Assembly: GCA_013180625.2 (NCBI GenBank)
Contig: SNVD02001118.1
Coordinates: 1-64,000 of the forward strand
DNA: 64,000 bases
DNA from: Boswellia sacra
Lineage: Eukaryota; Streptophyta; Magnoliopsida; Sapindales; Burseraceae
Reading direction: 5' to 3'
Of this stretch, positions 21,689 through 32,748 are shown piece after piece. Each line of letters starts with the position of its first letter. The stretch's first letter is position 1. Below the pieces are notes generated by a model. It was not told the DNA's origin. It did not search any database and worked only from the letters and a program-made list of their open reading frames with translations. The translations under genes were made by a program, and so were the position numbers.

Positions 21689-23687
21689 TCTCTATCTTTT
21701 GCTTCATTTTCGTTTGCTTTCTCTTTATTGTGTTTATTTGAGTTTTTTTTTATGTCATTTCTTTTGAGTTTTTTTTAGATTATTTCTTTCACCGTAGGTA
21801 ATATTTTCTAATCTTTGCTTTTAGAATGGTGGCTTAAAAAGTTTAAGTTCTCTTGAAACGCATTCTGGATCTCTTCAATCCATAGTGGCTGAATAAGGAG
21901 GCTAACTTCTAAACTTTTTCGACCCATTCTAACTGACTTGTTTTTGTTTGCTAACTTGTTGGACTTTGTTATTTCATGAGTAGGTTTAATTTTATGTAAT
22001 TTAGAGTTGTTATGTATTTTTGTGTCTTTACCAGTTCTGACTAAAAAAAAATTGTGAAAAAATCTGAGAATGGCAGAATATGGGGTTTCCTTAACTCTTG
22101 AAACGCATTCTCTCCAAATAAATCTGTAGTTTGTTTATTTCATGTTGTTTGAAGTGTCTTGTTTCTCGTTTTGTTTTTTCATAATAAAGGTATATAGGCT
22201 GGAAACCTTAAGTCTGCGGGCTACTGGTCCTAAGGATTGTTGAAATATACAATCTTGACTCAGGTGTAACAACGACACGTACCTCTTTTCTTGCATTTTG
22301 TGGGTCAATGATAAGATAATGATTGAATTAAGAATAACTCTTGGAAAATGATAATGATGCATGGATCTGTGTGCTTGAAATGTTTATTGGTTTTCGCTTT
22401 GCTTTTGATTCCTTGCGCAACATTGAGCACTGAGCTATTATCACTGAGTTATTTGTTCACTTAGATAAAGTTTATGTAATTTAAATGTTTCTTCAGATTT
22501 CAATGAATTCTAGAACTTGTTTGATGGTCACTCGAAGCGAAATCCTAGACTGTGCAACATTGGGGAAATGATTTAGGCCATCTTTGGACCGTTTGAGCCT
22601 TAACAGCCAACCCTGACTGAAATTGATCCCTAGTTACCCCTTTGAGCCTTTGTAAGCCTTTTTCTTTGTTAACACACTAAAAGATTTCCTAACCTCAAAT
22701 GAATTTGTTCCAAACAGTTTATCCCTTACCTATGAGCATGTAGATCATTCACAATTAAATGTTGAGCTCTGTTCTGGTTTTGGGAAGTTAGAGGAGGTTG
22801 GGATGTGTCATGAGCAATGCAAGTGAGTTCTATTATGTTTGTAAAAAAAAAAAGAAAGAAAAAAAAGAAAGAAAAACCAATCTGTACTTATCGTCCACGT
22901 ACTTACACATTGAGGACAATATGTTATTTAAGTGTGGGGGAGGGAAAGTGTAATAAAAAAAAAGAAAAAAAAGAACAAAAGAAGAAGAATAAGAGATCTA
23001 TACCCTTAAGTGTTCTTAAAAAGAATGAAACAACAAAGTGTGAGGGTATAGTTTTCTTTTTTTTTCTGCAAAAAAAAAAAAGATTGAGTTGTTCTAAATA
23101 ATTTGGGGGAGAGAACCTCAGTGCAATTAAAATGAGAGTTGTTTGGTACAGTTGTTTGTGAGCTCTTACATAAGCCAATTGAATGCTTATCGTGTGTTGG
23201 GTGATTATGGACGACTAAATACTTATCCTTTATCATACCTTTCCCGCCAAGCAAACGTTCAGGGAACTTTACTAAAGATGCCGGTAACTTGATCCTACGG
23301 TGTTGTGCATGTCTACATTAGTGGAGAGTGACTTGAAAAGCAAGCCTATGGAGTTCATTTATACACACATCTTCAATATTAAATATGATTCATTTTTTAT
23401 GCATAAACTCATCCGGGTTACAAGTGATTAGGTGAGAATGGCTCTACACACACACACGCTTGAGGAATTGAAATGAAGCGAAATTAATCTTTGAGATAAA
23501 ATTCTTGATCAAGTGCATTATTTTGAAGTTTTTCTTGGGTTTATAATTAAGTACAATCTTTGAGGCCTATTTGCAAGATGAAGCATTTGTGTGTTTTAAT
23601 TTTTTTGATTGATTCTGTTTCGGTTTAGTTTTATTTCATATTGTCGTAGTTTCTCGAGGACTAGCAAAGTCTAAGTGTGGGGGAATT
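21689..23687 (+). other. Non-coding 3' tail of element B
   Basis: No credible gene. It has CTCTTGAAACGCATTCT at 21850-21866 and 22095-22111, a CCTTA...TAAGG hairpin region near 22206-22236, ACATTGAGGACAAT near 22907 with AAGTGTGGGGGAGGG just after, adenine-rich runs, and a final CTAAGTGTGGGGGAATT (about 23671-23687) that is the polypurine tract abutting the 3' LTR. The order matches the tails of A and C. Confidence 0.7.
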
Positions 23688-25119
23688 TGATAAGTGTCTA
23701 TTTAAATATCTTTTTCATATCAATTCATCCATGTTTCTTTGCTATATTCCTTGGTATTTTTATGTTTTTGTGTGGTTTTGATGTTTGTAGGAGTTTTGGA
23801 GCAACTTGCACAAAAATGGCGTAAAACCCTTCATTTTCACCTCTGCTAGTCAGTGATCTTCTCGGAATTAATTGTATTGTTATACAATGAACCCGATGAC
23901 ATGTTATATACCGTTGGAAAGCTCTCGAAGTCTATTTTCTGGAGAAATTTACGGTTTATAAATCCATTCAGTGTACCAAAAGTTGTAATCAAAATAGTGT
24001 GAGAAGTATAGAAATGTAATTCCACAAATCACTGTAGCATGTATAATACGGGACACTGTAGCAGGTTACTGTAGCAGAGTATTTAAACACATTTTAGGCT
24101 TTTATTTTGATAACTTGAAGAGGGGAAAACGTGGGAGGAGGCTGCATTTCTGGATTTCTCTCATCCCTTGGAGTTCTTGAAGGAGAAAGAAGATTTTGAA
24201 AGAGGAGGAACTACAATTCCAAGAAGATTCATCTACAAAGAAGATTTTCAAAGAATTTGCTAATTTCTTTCTTTCCTTTTCAATTCTGGAATTTCTCTGT
24301 ATTGTATTTGTTATTCTGATTGAATATGTGTAACTAAATTTGAATTGGTTGAGGGTGATTTCAAAGCCCTTGATATGGATTTTGTGAGTTGATTGTGTAA
24401 GAAATTGTTATCCAATTCTCTAATTGAAGTTGCTTGTATTTTCCCATATCTAGTGCTTATGATTGCTTACTGATTGTATTTGGAATGGCCAACTGAATAT
24501 AATCTGTTGTTGTCTATTGCTAGATTAGAAATCTTGATCCGTAATTGTCATGAATTTCCAATCATTAGTAGCAAAATTGTGATCAGAGATTGCAATTGGA
24601 AAATACAACCTAGGTTAAATAATCCGAACTTGTGTGAGTATTGCTTAGATCAACCTATCTTTCTCATCGTAATGCTTCTATTGAATTAAACTTAGAGAGC
24701 TTGTTCTAGGTTGTTTAATGGATAGAGATTAAATAAAGAGCTTGTTTTATTTAACACAAAGTAAGGAAAGATTGGGATAACAGAGCTTGTTGTTTATCTA
24801 CGTTGATACGCTTCAGTGACTGTAGTTGGTGTACCATTCTATGTACTCACAATTCATGAGCTTGTGGCTGGAATGGGAGCACTTAACCAAATGCTCTCGT
24901 TGATTTTTTCACGGAGTCGCATTTACTTTGTGTTGTGTTATTGTGCATTTCTTAATATTCGATTTAGTCCGTCCTCAACAAAACCCCCCTAGTGTATATT
25001 CTGTGTGTGGTGCTTTTTGAATAACAAATTCAATTAGAATCAATCCTCGTGGGAACGATATCTTACTTATCACTTTATTACTTGTGCGACTAGTATACTT
25101 GCTAGTTTCGAACGCATCA
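23688..25119 (+). repeat. 3' LTR-B of element B
   Basis: A 1432-bp LTR, TGATAAGTGTCTATTT...TTCGAACGCATCA. A CACTGTAGCA-type motif is repeated near 24030-24080 before a TATTTAAAC box. About 130 bp near 24795-24925 are unusually divergent from C's LTRs while both sides match well, so that patch may be poor consensus. Confidence 0.9.
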
Positions 25120-25430
25120 AAAAGCAAAATTAAGACATATCCAACATGCCTAATTTTCTTTTAATTATACAAAATCTATCTTAACTAAGGGGTTTAGTCA
25201 TATTTGGGTCTAGGGACTAATTCCCAAACTTGATTTCTCTCAAATTGGTTTAATTCTTCTTGGATAGCCAAAATCAAACTTTCGTCATTTTCGGCTTCTT
25301 TAAAAGATTTTGGTTCAAATTGAGAGACAAATGCAAAATGATTACAAAAGTTCTCAAAAGAAGATCTAGTTCTCATACCTTATGATGGTTCACCAATAAT
25401 AAGATCTTTTAAGGTGAGCTTTTGCGTACC
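25120..25430 (-). pseudogene. pol: Copia D reverse transcriptase, 5' fragment
   Basis: The minus strand reads GTQKLTLKDLIIGEPS, then RTRSSFENFCNHFAFVSQFEPKSF, then IQEELNQFERNQVWELVPRPKYD, the usual linker and start of a copia RT. It ends in stops near 25194 and is cut by the insertion of element B at 25120. No catalytic residues remain. Confidence 0.82.
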
Positions 25431-25800
25431 TTCATTCCTTTGGTAATTCTTGGGAAGAATCATTTACTTCCTCAAGCTTTTCTTGTTGAAGTTATAATTC
25501 ATCTTGGCTCTTTTCATCAAGCCTTGATTCCTTGATTTGCCTTTCTTACCTCAACAATATCATCATCAATATCACCATGTCCGATTACCCTTCCTTTGGC
25601 ATTATCACCGAAGGTCACATATCCTCGTTTCTTTATGATTAATCTTGAGAACTTGGAGGCATCTTCGGTCATATGCCTTGAGCATCCACTATCTAAGTAC
25701 CACTTGTGTTTGCCACTTTGTCTCTACAATCAACATTCAAGGAGTAACTTTTTTGTACCCAAAAGTTCTTGGGTCCTTGGGGGTTAGTTATGCTACTTTT
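25431..25800 (-). pseudogene. pol: Copia D protease fragment, integrase deleted
   Basis: The minus strand shows KWYLDSGCSRHMTEDASKFS, the copia protease with catalytic DSG, then RGYVTFGDNAKGRVIGHGDI. The expected integrase does not follow. The sequence jumps within about 60 bp to the acidic linker LQQEKLEEVNDSSQELPKE that precedes RT. Confidence 0.78.
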
Positions 25801-26393
25801 TGGAACTCATATTTGTTTCAAATTAGGATTTCTCTTAATATAGCAAGAATGCACTTTGTGTCCTTTTCTTCCACAATAAGTATATGAATGATTAGGATTA
25901 TTCCTAGAAAATGCATGAGCAAAATAATTTTTAAAATATTTTTTTTTATGAGTTTTATATCCTAAACCTCTTTTATCAAAAACACACCTTTGGTTTTGTA
26001 ACATAGAATTCAAATTTTTTGTGCTTTTTGTAAAACTATCAACAATATTTCTTAAGTCATTATTTTCCCTTTTCAAAATAACATTTTCTTTCTCTAATTT
26101 ATCAAAATCCTTTTGTTTTAAAAGATGTCATTTCAGTTTTTAATAAAGTTATTTACTTTTCCAAATACTTTCAAAATCTTTTCTGCTTTAAAAATTTCAT
26201 TTTCATTTTCTAAACTTAAATGTATTTCTACAGACCTCTGCTAATTGAAAAAATAATACCATGAATTTTTTGAGATGCTTTTTGGGGGGGGGGGGGGGGA
26301 AAGCATTAATTTTTGAATTTTGCTTATCAACTTGCACATGTAAATTTCGGAATGCATCAAGTAATTCATCATATGAAAGTTTAGGATCATAGT
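25801..26393 (-). pseudogene. Copia D gag-protease spacer, degenerate
   Basis: A minus-strand stretch with YDELLDAFRNLHVQVDKQN (26330-26390), a frameshifted coiled region, and a knuckle-like CGRKGHKVHSC segment near 25830. It carries a 16-G homopolymer at 26284-26299. It represents the C-terminal gag region of SIRE-like elements, broken by several frameshifts. Confidence 0.65.
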
Positions 26394-27455
26394 TTAAATA
26401 CTTACCTCGTCTTCACTTAAAGCCATGAAACACATGTTTTCCACTTCGCAATCTTCTTCTTCGGTGGAGCTACCTTCACTATCATCCCAATTTGTGGCTT
26501 TCATTGCTTTGGATTTCTTCTTTTGACTCTTGAAGTAAGGACAATCCATCTTTACATGTCCCGGTTTCTTGCACTCATAGCAAATGACTTGATCATTTTT
26601 CTTATCTTGCTTTGAGCTTTGCCCTTTGTACTCCCTTCTAGAATTCTTCTTGAACCCTTGGTTTCTTCTAATAATCCTTTTTAGCTTTCTTGTGATGAAT
26701 GCAAGATCTTCATCATCTCCTTCATCGTCGGACTCATCATCTTCTTTTGTTGAAGATTTGAAAGCAATATTTTTCTTTTTCTTGAAATCTTCTTCATTCT
26801 CCTTCAAGGTGATTTCATGAGTCGTGAGAGAACCCATAAGTTCTTCTAATGGTAGTTTCGTGAGGTCCTTTGCTTCTTAAATTATCGTCACCTTTGGCTC
26901 CCAAGATTTTGGTAGACACCTAAGAATCTTTCTCACCATTTCAATATTAGAATAAGATTTACCAAGAGATTTTAAACTATTAATAATATCGGTAAATCTA
27001 GTAAACATTTCAGAAATTGATTCATCCGATTTCATCTTAAAAAGCTCATAACTATGAACTAGCATACTAATTTTTGATTCTTTAACTTGACTAGTTCCTT
27101 CATGAGTTACTTCAAGTGTGTGCCATATTTCTTGTGCCGTAGAACAAGTAGATATTCTATTAAACTCATTTCTATCTAGAGCACAATCTAACACATTCAT
27201 AGCTTTAGCATTCAAACTCAATTTCTTTTTATCATCTTCACTAAACTCTTTAGGATCTTTAAGCATGCATTCCCCATTTTCAATTTTGGTAGGAACAAAA
27301 GGTCCTTCCAAAATAATAGACCACAAATCATAATCAAAAGATTTCAAGAAAATACTCATTCTAGTTTTTCAATAAGAGTAATCACTTCCATTAAAAAATG
27401 GAGGTCTAGAGATAGAAAGCCCCTCAACATATGAAGTTGGATTAAAAGTTGCCAT
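26394..27455 (-). pseudogene. gag: gag of copia element D
   Basis: One frame from ATG at 27455 (MATFNPTSYVEGLSISRPPF) to the stop at 26394, with stops near 27360 and at 26877. The gag polypeptide domain is clear: DYDLWSIILEGPFVP, ALDRNEFNRISTCSTAQEIWHTLEVTHEGT, and MFTRFTDIINSLKSLGKSYSN, then LPKSWEPKVTII. The C-terminal half holds the CCHC knuckle CYECKKPGHVKMDC and an acidic tail. It would form the virus-like particle. The first stop lies where SIRE-like gags usually have Trp. Confidence 0.88.
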
Positions 27456-27487
27456 AGCTCAAAATCGGTTAAGATTTAAAAAATTGA

Positions 27488-27509
27488 GCAACCTTGCTCT
27501 GATACAACT
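27488..27509 (-). other. Primer binding site of copia D
   Basis: The minus strand reads GTTGTATCAGAGCAAGGTTG directly after the LTR, the initiator-tRNA-Met type PBS (TATCAGAGC core) of plant copia elements. Confidence 0.75.
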
Positions 27510-29220
27510 TATTGACCCAGGTATGGCAACCCAAGAGGGGGGGTGAATTGGGTTTTTATTTATCAAAATGGATTTGTAAAACTTTTCTTTGAAGATCAAA
27601 ATTATTTAACTCTTTCTTTGAGAATAAAGGTGAAGAAGATGAAAATAGAATGCAATCAAGAGAATAGCAATAAAGAACATCACAAGTGCAAATAAATGTA
27701 GAGAGGATAGGGATAGAGGAGAGTCAAACTCACTTTATGTTATTCGGTCAAACTGCACGACGTTCGCACGGTGCTCCTAGCATCTACAAGCTATGCTTTC
27801 CACTGTAAAGTTGTAGAAATCGTTACACTTGCTTGATGAACAACCTCACCAAGACTTTTTTCCTTCACCCGTTGATAACCCCACACCAGAGTTCTTCTTG
27901 ATGAACAACCTCACCAAGGCAACTTTCTTCAACTCTTGATAACACCACACTAAGAGTTCTTCTTGATGAACAAACTCACCAAGGAAAGAGTTCTCTCAAG
28001 GATAACTTTTATCCTTTACAAGAAGATCTTACTCTCACCACAATACAAGAACAAAGTAAATTTTTACAATGAAACTACAACTCTCTTCAAAGAGTAGATA
28101 AATAATATAAAAGCTCTCTAGACTTGATATTTCTCTTTCTTTTTGCTTGATAGATACTTCTCTTCTTTTCTCTTTGTCTTACTAAATGCATGGGAGAATG
28201 GCTCCTTTTATAGGCAAATGAGATGAGCTTGAACAAGTGAAGACACCAACTCCAAATTTTCTTCCCACCATAAAAATCGTAATCTTGTCTACCATTTTTG
28301 TCAATTTTCCATTTGCAATTTGAAAATATGCAAAACATAAAATATCTGTACAAAATAAGCTTTCCAACGCATCAATAACCAAGTCATTTGGATATTTTTA
28401 GCGTAAGATATGGCTAGAAAACCATTCAGTGTGCATGTGACTTGATTTTTCTTCCATGTGTCAGTTCACCAACTTGCATGTGTATTATGTCAGCCTTCCG
28501 TTTGAAATTTGAATTTCCTCAAAGAATATTAAACTTTATCCATTAAATTATCTTTCCAATGCCATAAGAATCAAGTTATTTGGATATCTCTAACTTAAGA
28601 TATGGATAAAAAATCATTCGGTGCTCATATGAGTTGATTTTTCTTTTCTATGTCTATCCACCGAATTGCATGTCAATTATATCAGCCTTCTATTTGAAAT
28701 TTGAATTTCTTCTAAACATATGAAAGGTGTCTCATTAAGTTCTCTTTCCAATGCTGCAAGAATCAAGTCATTTTGATTTTTTTAGCTCAAGATATGTCCA
28801 AAAGAGTATTCAGTGCTCATGTCAGCTACTTCCATTTGTCTTTCAACTTGCATGATGATTTGAACAAACTTGCACTTGAAATTTGAATTTCTTTAAAACA
28901 TATGAAATGTTATAAATTGAGCAAGCTTTCAAAAGGCTTAAGAATCACATCATTTAGACATCTATAGAGATATATATGACCAATTGATTGAACATTTCTC
29001 ATGTGTCATATTCCTTGAGTCAATCCTTGTTCTTAAACTTTGGTGCCCTTAACATGTAGTCTTCTCTTTAGCTTCAACACTTCATTTTAATAAGCCTCTC
29101 CTTGATTTTATAATTATTTCAATGATCTTACTCTTGCACATAAATAAACATGTTAGTAAATTTCAATTAATCAATGTGTATTGTTATCATCAAAATTATC
29201 ATGTAGCCTTAGTGCTAACA
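27510..29220 (-). repeat. 5' LTR of copia element D
   Basis: The 1711-bp LTR, read on the minus strand, runs TGTTAGCACTAAGG...CTGGGTCAATA. The ends are fixed by the PBS on one side and the TCATC duplication on the other. It ends in TA rather than the usual CA. Around 27720-27800 it differs from the left LTR remnant by many small indels; the remnant keeps the common ACGTGGTTCGGCAAACC string. Confidence 0.82.
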
Positions 29221-29334
29221 TCATCAACTCCCTCTCACCTTTCCTTTCTTGGCCCCCAAGGGGATTTTGGTCATTTTCTTTGCTCCTCATTCATCTTCAT
29301 TCCTTCATCGAGCCTAAAAAATTCAGTCTCTATA
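29221..29334 (-). repeat. LTR-T copy 4, right part
   Basis: Continues the Tat-like LTR broken at 12079. TCATC is the duplicated target. It matches 50015-50128 and ends TCTCTATA at 29334, where the LTR start is expected. Confidence 0.75.
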
Positions 29335-29558
29335 GCTTACCCCCTACTTTAGAAAGGTTTGTGAGACATAAAAGTGGACAAAGAATTCTTGCTTTGTCTT
29401 GCTTTCTTCCATCTCGAGATCTTCGCCTTCATTTTTATTCTATCAGACTTTCTTATCATCTCTCTCTCTCTCCTTCTTGCTCTTACAAAAAGTGTGTCCA
29501 TTCAAGGGCTAGTGTGCCTATCTAAGGGCATGAGGTGCCCCATCTGAGGGTGAATGTG
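29335..29558 (-). repeat. Tat-like 3' tail with polypurine tract and minisatellite
   Basis: On the minus strand CTAAAGTAGGGGGTAAGC (29335-29352) adjoins the LTR, as at 4519-4536, so LTR-T copy 4 is a 3' LTR. A CT-rich region near 29455-29475 and the 'aagggctagtgtgccta' minisatellite follow. Element C is inserted at 29559; the tail resumes at 38412. Confidence 0.65.
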
Positions 29559-30970
29559 TGATAAGTGTCTATTTATGTATTACTTTCATATCAATTTGTC
29601 CATGTTTCTTTGCTATATTCCTTGGTATTTTTATGTTTTTGTGTGATTTTGATGTTTGTAGGAGTTTTGGAGTAACTTTCACAAAAATGAAGTAAAACCC
29701 TTCATTTTCACCTCTGCTAATCAACCAATTTCTCAGAGTTGATTGTATCGATATACAATTAACCGGATAACATGCTATATACCATTGAAAAGCTCTCGAA
29801 GTCTATTTTCTGGAGAAATTTACGGTTCACGAATTTATATAGTGTACCAAAAGTTATGATAAAAATGGTATGAGAAGTGTATATTTGTAATTCCACATAT
29901 CACTGTAGCATATTATTAAATACGGGGGCACTGTAGCAAGTTACTGTAGCAGAGTATATAAACATATTTTAGGGTTTTATTTTCATAACTTGAGGAGGGG
30001 GAAACTACTTGGAGGCTGCAGCTCTGGAATTCTCATCTTTTGGAGTTCTTGAAGGAGAAAGAAAGCTTGGAAAGAGGAAGAACTATAATTCAAAGAGATT
30101 TACATTAGAATTGCTAAGTTTTTCCCTTCCCTTTCATTTTCTGAAAAATTTGTATGTTGTATTGTATTTATCACGTTTTTGAACATGTGTAACTGAATCT
30201 GAATTGGTTGAGGGTGATTTCAAAGCCCTTGATATGGTTTTTGTTAGTTGATTGTGTAAGAAATTGTTATCCAATTCTCTAATTGAAGTTGTTTGCATTT
30301 TCCCATATCTAATGCTTATGATTGCTTGCTGATTGTATTTGAGGTGGCCAACTCAATATAATCTGGTTGTTGTCTATTGCTAGATTAGAAATCTTGATCC
30401 GTAATTGTCATGAATTTCTAATCATTAGTAGCAAAATTGTGATCAGAGATTGCAATTGGAAAATACAACCCAGGTTAAATAATCCGAACCTGTGTGATTA
30501 TTGCTTAGATCAACCTATCTTTCTTATCGTAATGCTTCCATTGAATTAAACTTAGAGAGCTTGTTCTAGGTTGTTTAATGGATAGAGATTAAATAAGAGC
30601 TTGTTTTATTTAACAACAAAGTAAGGAAAGATTGGGGTAATAGAGCTTGTTATTATCTACGGTTGATAACTTCAATGCTGTAATTAGATGACAATTCTAC
30701 AATTAATTCGCAAATCCATATCTTGTGGTAGAGAAGGATCTTTTAACCAGGTTTCTCTCATTGATTTTTCAATCTGTTTAAATTTGCATTGTGTTATTGT
30801 GCATTTACATTAATATTTCATTTAATTAATCCATCAACAAAACCCCACCATTTATTCTGTTGTTGCTTTTGAATAACAAATTCAATTGGAATCAATCCTT
30901 GTGGGAACGATATCTACTTATCACTTTATTACTTGTGCGACTAGTATACTTGCTAGTTTCGAACGCATCA
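29559..30970 (+). repeat. 5' LTR-B of element C
   Basis: 1412 bp, TGATAAGTGTCTATTT...GAACGCATCA, nearly the same as 37003-38411. Three ACTGTAGCA motifs near 29902-29950 precede a TATATAAAC box. Confidence 0.93.
29955..29963 (+). promoter_or_regulatory. TATA box of LTR-B (element C)
   Basis: GTATATAAAC follows three ACTGTAGCA repeats within 60 bp. The same arrangement is at 37396-37404 in the 3' LTR and, altered to TATTTAAAC, in element B's LTR. It is the likely promoter of the element RNA. Confidence 0.5.
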
Positions 30971-30976
30971 AGTTTT

Positions 30977-30989
30977 TGGCGCCGTTGCC
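30977..30989 (+). other. Shortened primer binding site of element C
   Basis: TGGCGCCGTTGCC is kept, but the following GGGGA of element B's site is replaced by the start of an inverted block. Confidence 0.75.
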
Positions 30990-31330
30990 TTGTTTGTCCT
31001 GGAAATCCATCCATGGCATTGGCTTGTTCCATATCTCCTTGCAAAGTTGGATACATGTCGATTGGATGCTCCATGGTAGAATATACCTCACATGCATAAG
31101 ATTTTTGCATATGTCCTACAGCCATGTTTTCCACAAGAAAAGTTAACTCAAAAAGTTGTTGTTCAATGTTCGGAGTGCTTACCTCATTTACTCTCCATGG
31201 TAGTTGTGGCTCAAATCCGCCACTGAATTGACGGAAGTTTACTGCCATGTCATCTAAACACAAACAATCAAAAAAGAAAAACAAACAAAAATATGAATCA
31301 ACAATGAAAACAAAATAACAAATCGATTAG
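30990..31330 (-). pseudogene. gag: Inverted leader and gag fragment in element C
   Basis: The minus strand holds the element leader (31252-31329, matching 12790-12865) fused to a mid-gag piece that reads MAVNFRQFSGGFEPQLPW, then NIEQQLFELTFLVENMAVGH and ANAMDGFPGQ. On the plus strand normal gag resumes at 31332. So a block of about 340 bp, already lacking the first roughly 255 gag codons, has been flipped in place between PBS and gag. It would prevent normal gag expression from the leader. Confidence 0.8.
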
Positions 31331-31331
31331 C

Positions 31332-32474
31332 ATGAGCAAATTCGAGGGCCAAGACTCAGAAAAATTGTCTTCTCAAACGGTGATCAATCCAAGAGAGAAT
31401 GCTTGTGTGATAACTTTGCAAAATGGAGAGCAATTAGATGTCCTGCCAAAGAAATCACAAACTGATGAAAGAGATGACACCACTTCTACCATGAACAAAA
31501 CACTGACTTCTCAGGTAAATCCTATAACTCCCATTCCTTCATATGTGTCTCCTCCACTTTTTCCTAGCAGATTGACAAAATTGAAGAAGGAGGAACAAGA
31601 ACAAGAAATCCTGAAAACTTCTCGTAAAATCGAGATAAATATACCACTTCTAGATGCTACCGAGCAAGTACCTTGTTATACAAAATGTCTCAAGGAGTTA
31701 TGCACCAGCAAGAGAAAGTTAAAAGGGAATGAGAAAGTAAGTGTGGGGAAAAATGTTTTAGCTGTACTACAAAGAAAATTTCCTCCGAAATGCAATAATC
31801 CAGGTACGATCACCATTCCATGCACCATTTGTAAAACCAAGTTTGAAAGAGCTATGTTAGATTTAGAAGCATCTATTAATGTCATGCCATATTTTATTTA
31901 TGCTTCCTTAAATCTTGGACCTTTTGCGAAAACTGGTATTACCATTCAACTTGCTGATCATTTTAACGCATATCCCAAAAGAGTTGTGGAAGATGTGCTT
32001 GTGCAGGTGAATCAATTGGTTTTCCTAGCAAACTTCTATGTCCTTGAAATAGAGAATGAGACATCTCATAATCCAACTCCGATTCTTTTAGGGGGACCAT
32101 TCTCGAAAACTGTTAGAACCAAGATTTATGTTCATGATGGCACTCTCATCATAGAGTTTAATGGCAAGGTGATATGTTTCAATATTTTTGAGGCAATGAG
32201 GTACTCTAGTGACTTACATTCTGTTTTTGCAGTTGACGTTGTTGATTTTTTGCCACAACAATATTTTGAGTTAACTCGCAAGAATGGATTGGATGTAGCT
32301 ATTAGTGAGCATATAGGGACAGAAAATTCCAATGAGTCAGGAATTTTTATACAAGTGTCCAAAGAAATGGAGGAAGTTGTGGCAAGCTTGGATGAGACTA
32401 TAGCTATCAACACAACAGGTATGGATGTTTCGTACATTCAATTACTTTCTCAAGGAAACTTCTTCCTTCTGTGA
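31332..32474 (+). CDS. gag-pol: gag C terminus plus protease of element C, open
   Basis: 380 codons open. The N-terminal part matches the gag C terminus (SQTVINPRENACVITLQNGE, PSYVSPPLFPSRLTKLKKEE), then the CTICKTKFERAMLDLEASIN stretch with the retropepsin motif changed from DLGAS to DLEAS, then the PR body LADHFNAYPKRVVEDVLVQV. The first Met (31332) is internal to the original gag, so this is an in-frame remnant rather than a natural start. The Gly-to-Glu change in the protease motif suggests an inactive protease. Homologue: 15350-16500 in element B. Confidence 0.8.
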   Translation: MSKFEGQDSEKLSSQTVINPRENACVITLQNGEQLDVLPKKSQTDERDDTTSTMNKTLTSQVNPITPIPSYVSPPLFPSRLTKLKKEEQEQEILKTSRKIEINIPLLDATEQVPCYTKCLKELCTSKRKLKGNEKVSVGKNVLAVLQRKFPPKCNNPGTITIPCTICKTKFERAMLDLEASINVMPYFIYASLNLGPFAKTGITIQLADHFNAYPKRVVEDVLVQVNQLVFLANFYVLEIENETSHNPTPILLGGPFSKTVRTKIYVHDGTLIIEFNGKVICFNIFEAMRYSSDLHSVFAVDVVDFLPQQYFELTRKNGLDVAISEHIGTENSNESGIFIQVSKEMEEVVASLDETIAINTTGMDVSYIQLLSQGNFFLL

Positions 32475-32748
32475 TGAAAGCCAATACCTTGGAGCTTAAG
32501 TCACTACCTGATCATTTGAATCATGGATTCTTGGGTGAGAATGATACTTTGCCAATTACAATGGAAATGGGCCTTGCACGAATAAAAGAAGAGAAACTCG
32601 TCCGAATACTTACAGATCACAAAATAGCTATTGGGTGGACGATTGCTAACATCCAAGGCCCAGCCATATGCATGCACCAATTCTTGTTGGAAGAAGGATC
32701 CAAGCCCACTAAAGAAGCACAGCGGAGATTGGACCCTGCCATGATGGA
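32475..32748 (+). pseudogene. pol: PR-RT linker remnant of element C
   Basis: Reads LELKSLPDHLNHGFLGENDT, then IGWTIANIQGPAICM and PTKEAQRRLDPAMME, the segment just before RT. At 32748/32749 it joins directly to the post-pol spacer (CAACGTCGGGCTGAGGACG), skipping sequence equal to B 16775-19416. RT, RNase H and integrase are all absent. Confidence 0.88.

Larger units (their letters stand above)
12446..25119 (+). mobile_element. Athila-like Ty3/gypsy element B with CRP and LOG cassette
   Basis: A long internal region between a truncated 5' LTR-B (12446-12764) and a complete 3' LTR-B (23688-25119). The order is PBS, gag, protease, RT, RNase H, integrase, an intron-like segment, CRP, hairpin repeats, LOG, non-coding tail, polypurine tract and 3' LTR. 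Gag is split by a solo LTR-A. All genes carry stops or frameshifts, so this copy is dead. It was inserted in copia D; its right flank begins AAAAG at 25120, and the left target copy is lost. Confidence 0.88.
12080..29220 (-). mobile_element. SIRE-like Ty1/copia element D, nested and partly deleted
   Basis: Minus-strand copia element flanked by TCATC (12075-12079 and 29221-29225). From right to left it has the 5' LTR, a PBS of the TATCAGAGC type, gag, a protease fragment, a short RT fragment, then the inserted element B, then the end of the 3' LTR (12080-12445). Integrase is missing. The rest of RT, RNase H and most of the 3' LTR were lost, together with most of B's 5' LTR, probably in one deletion with its junction near 12446. 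Confidence 0.85.

Noticed and set aside
24474..24689. 71-codon ORF present in all LTR-B copies (also 30367-30549 and 37775-37990)
   Set aside because: The LTRs are close copies, so conservation is automatic. The reading has no domain, and one copy starts at a different place.
26284..26299. Run of 16 G as a possible regulatory G-tract
   Set aside because: Lies in dead gag sequence where the frame is already lost; more likely slippage or a sequencing artefact.
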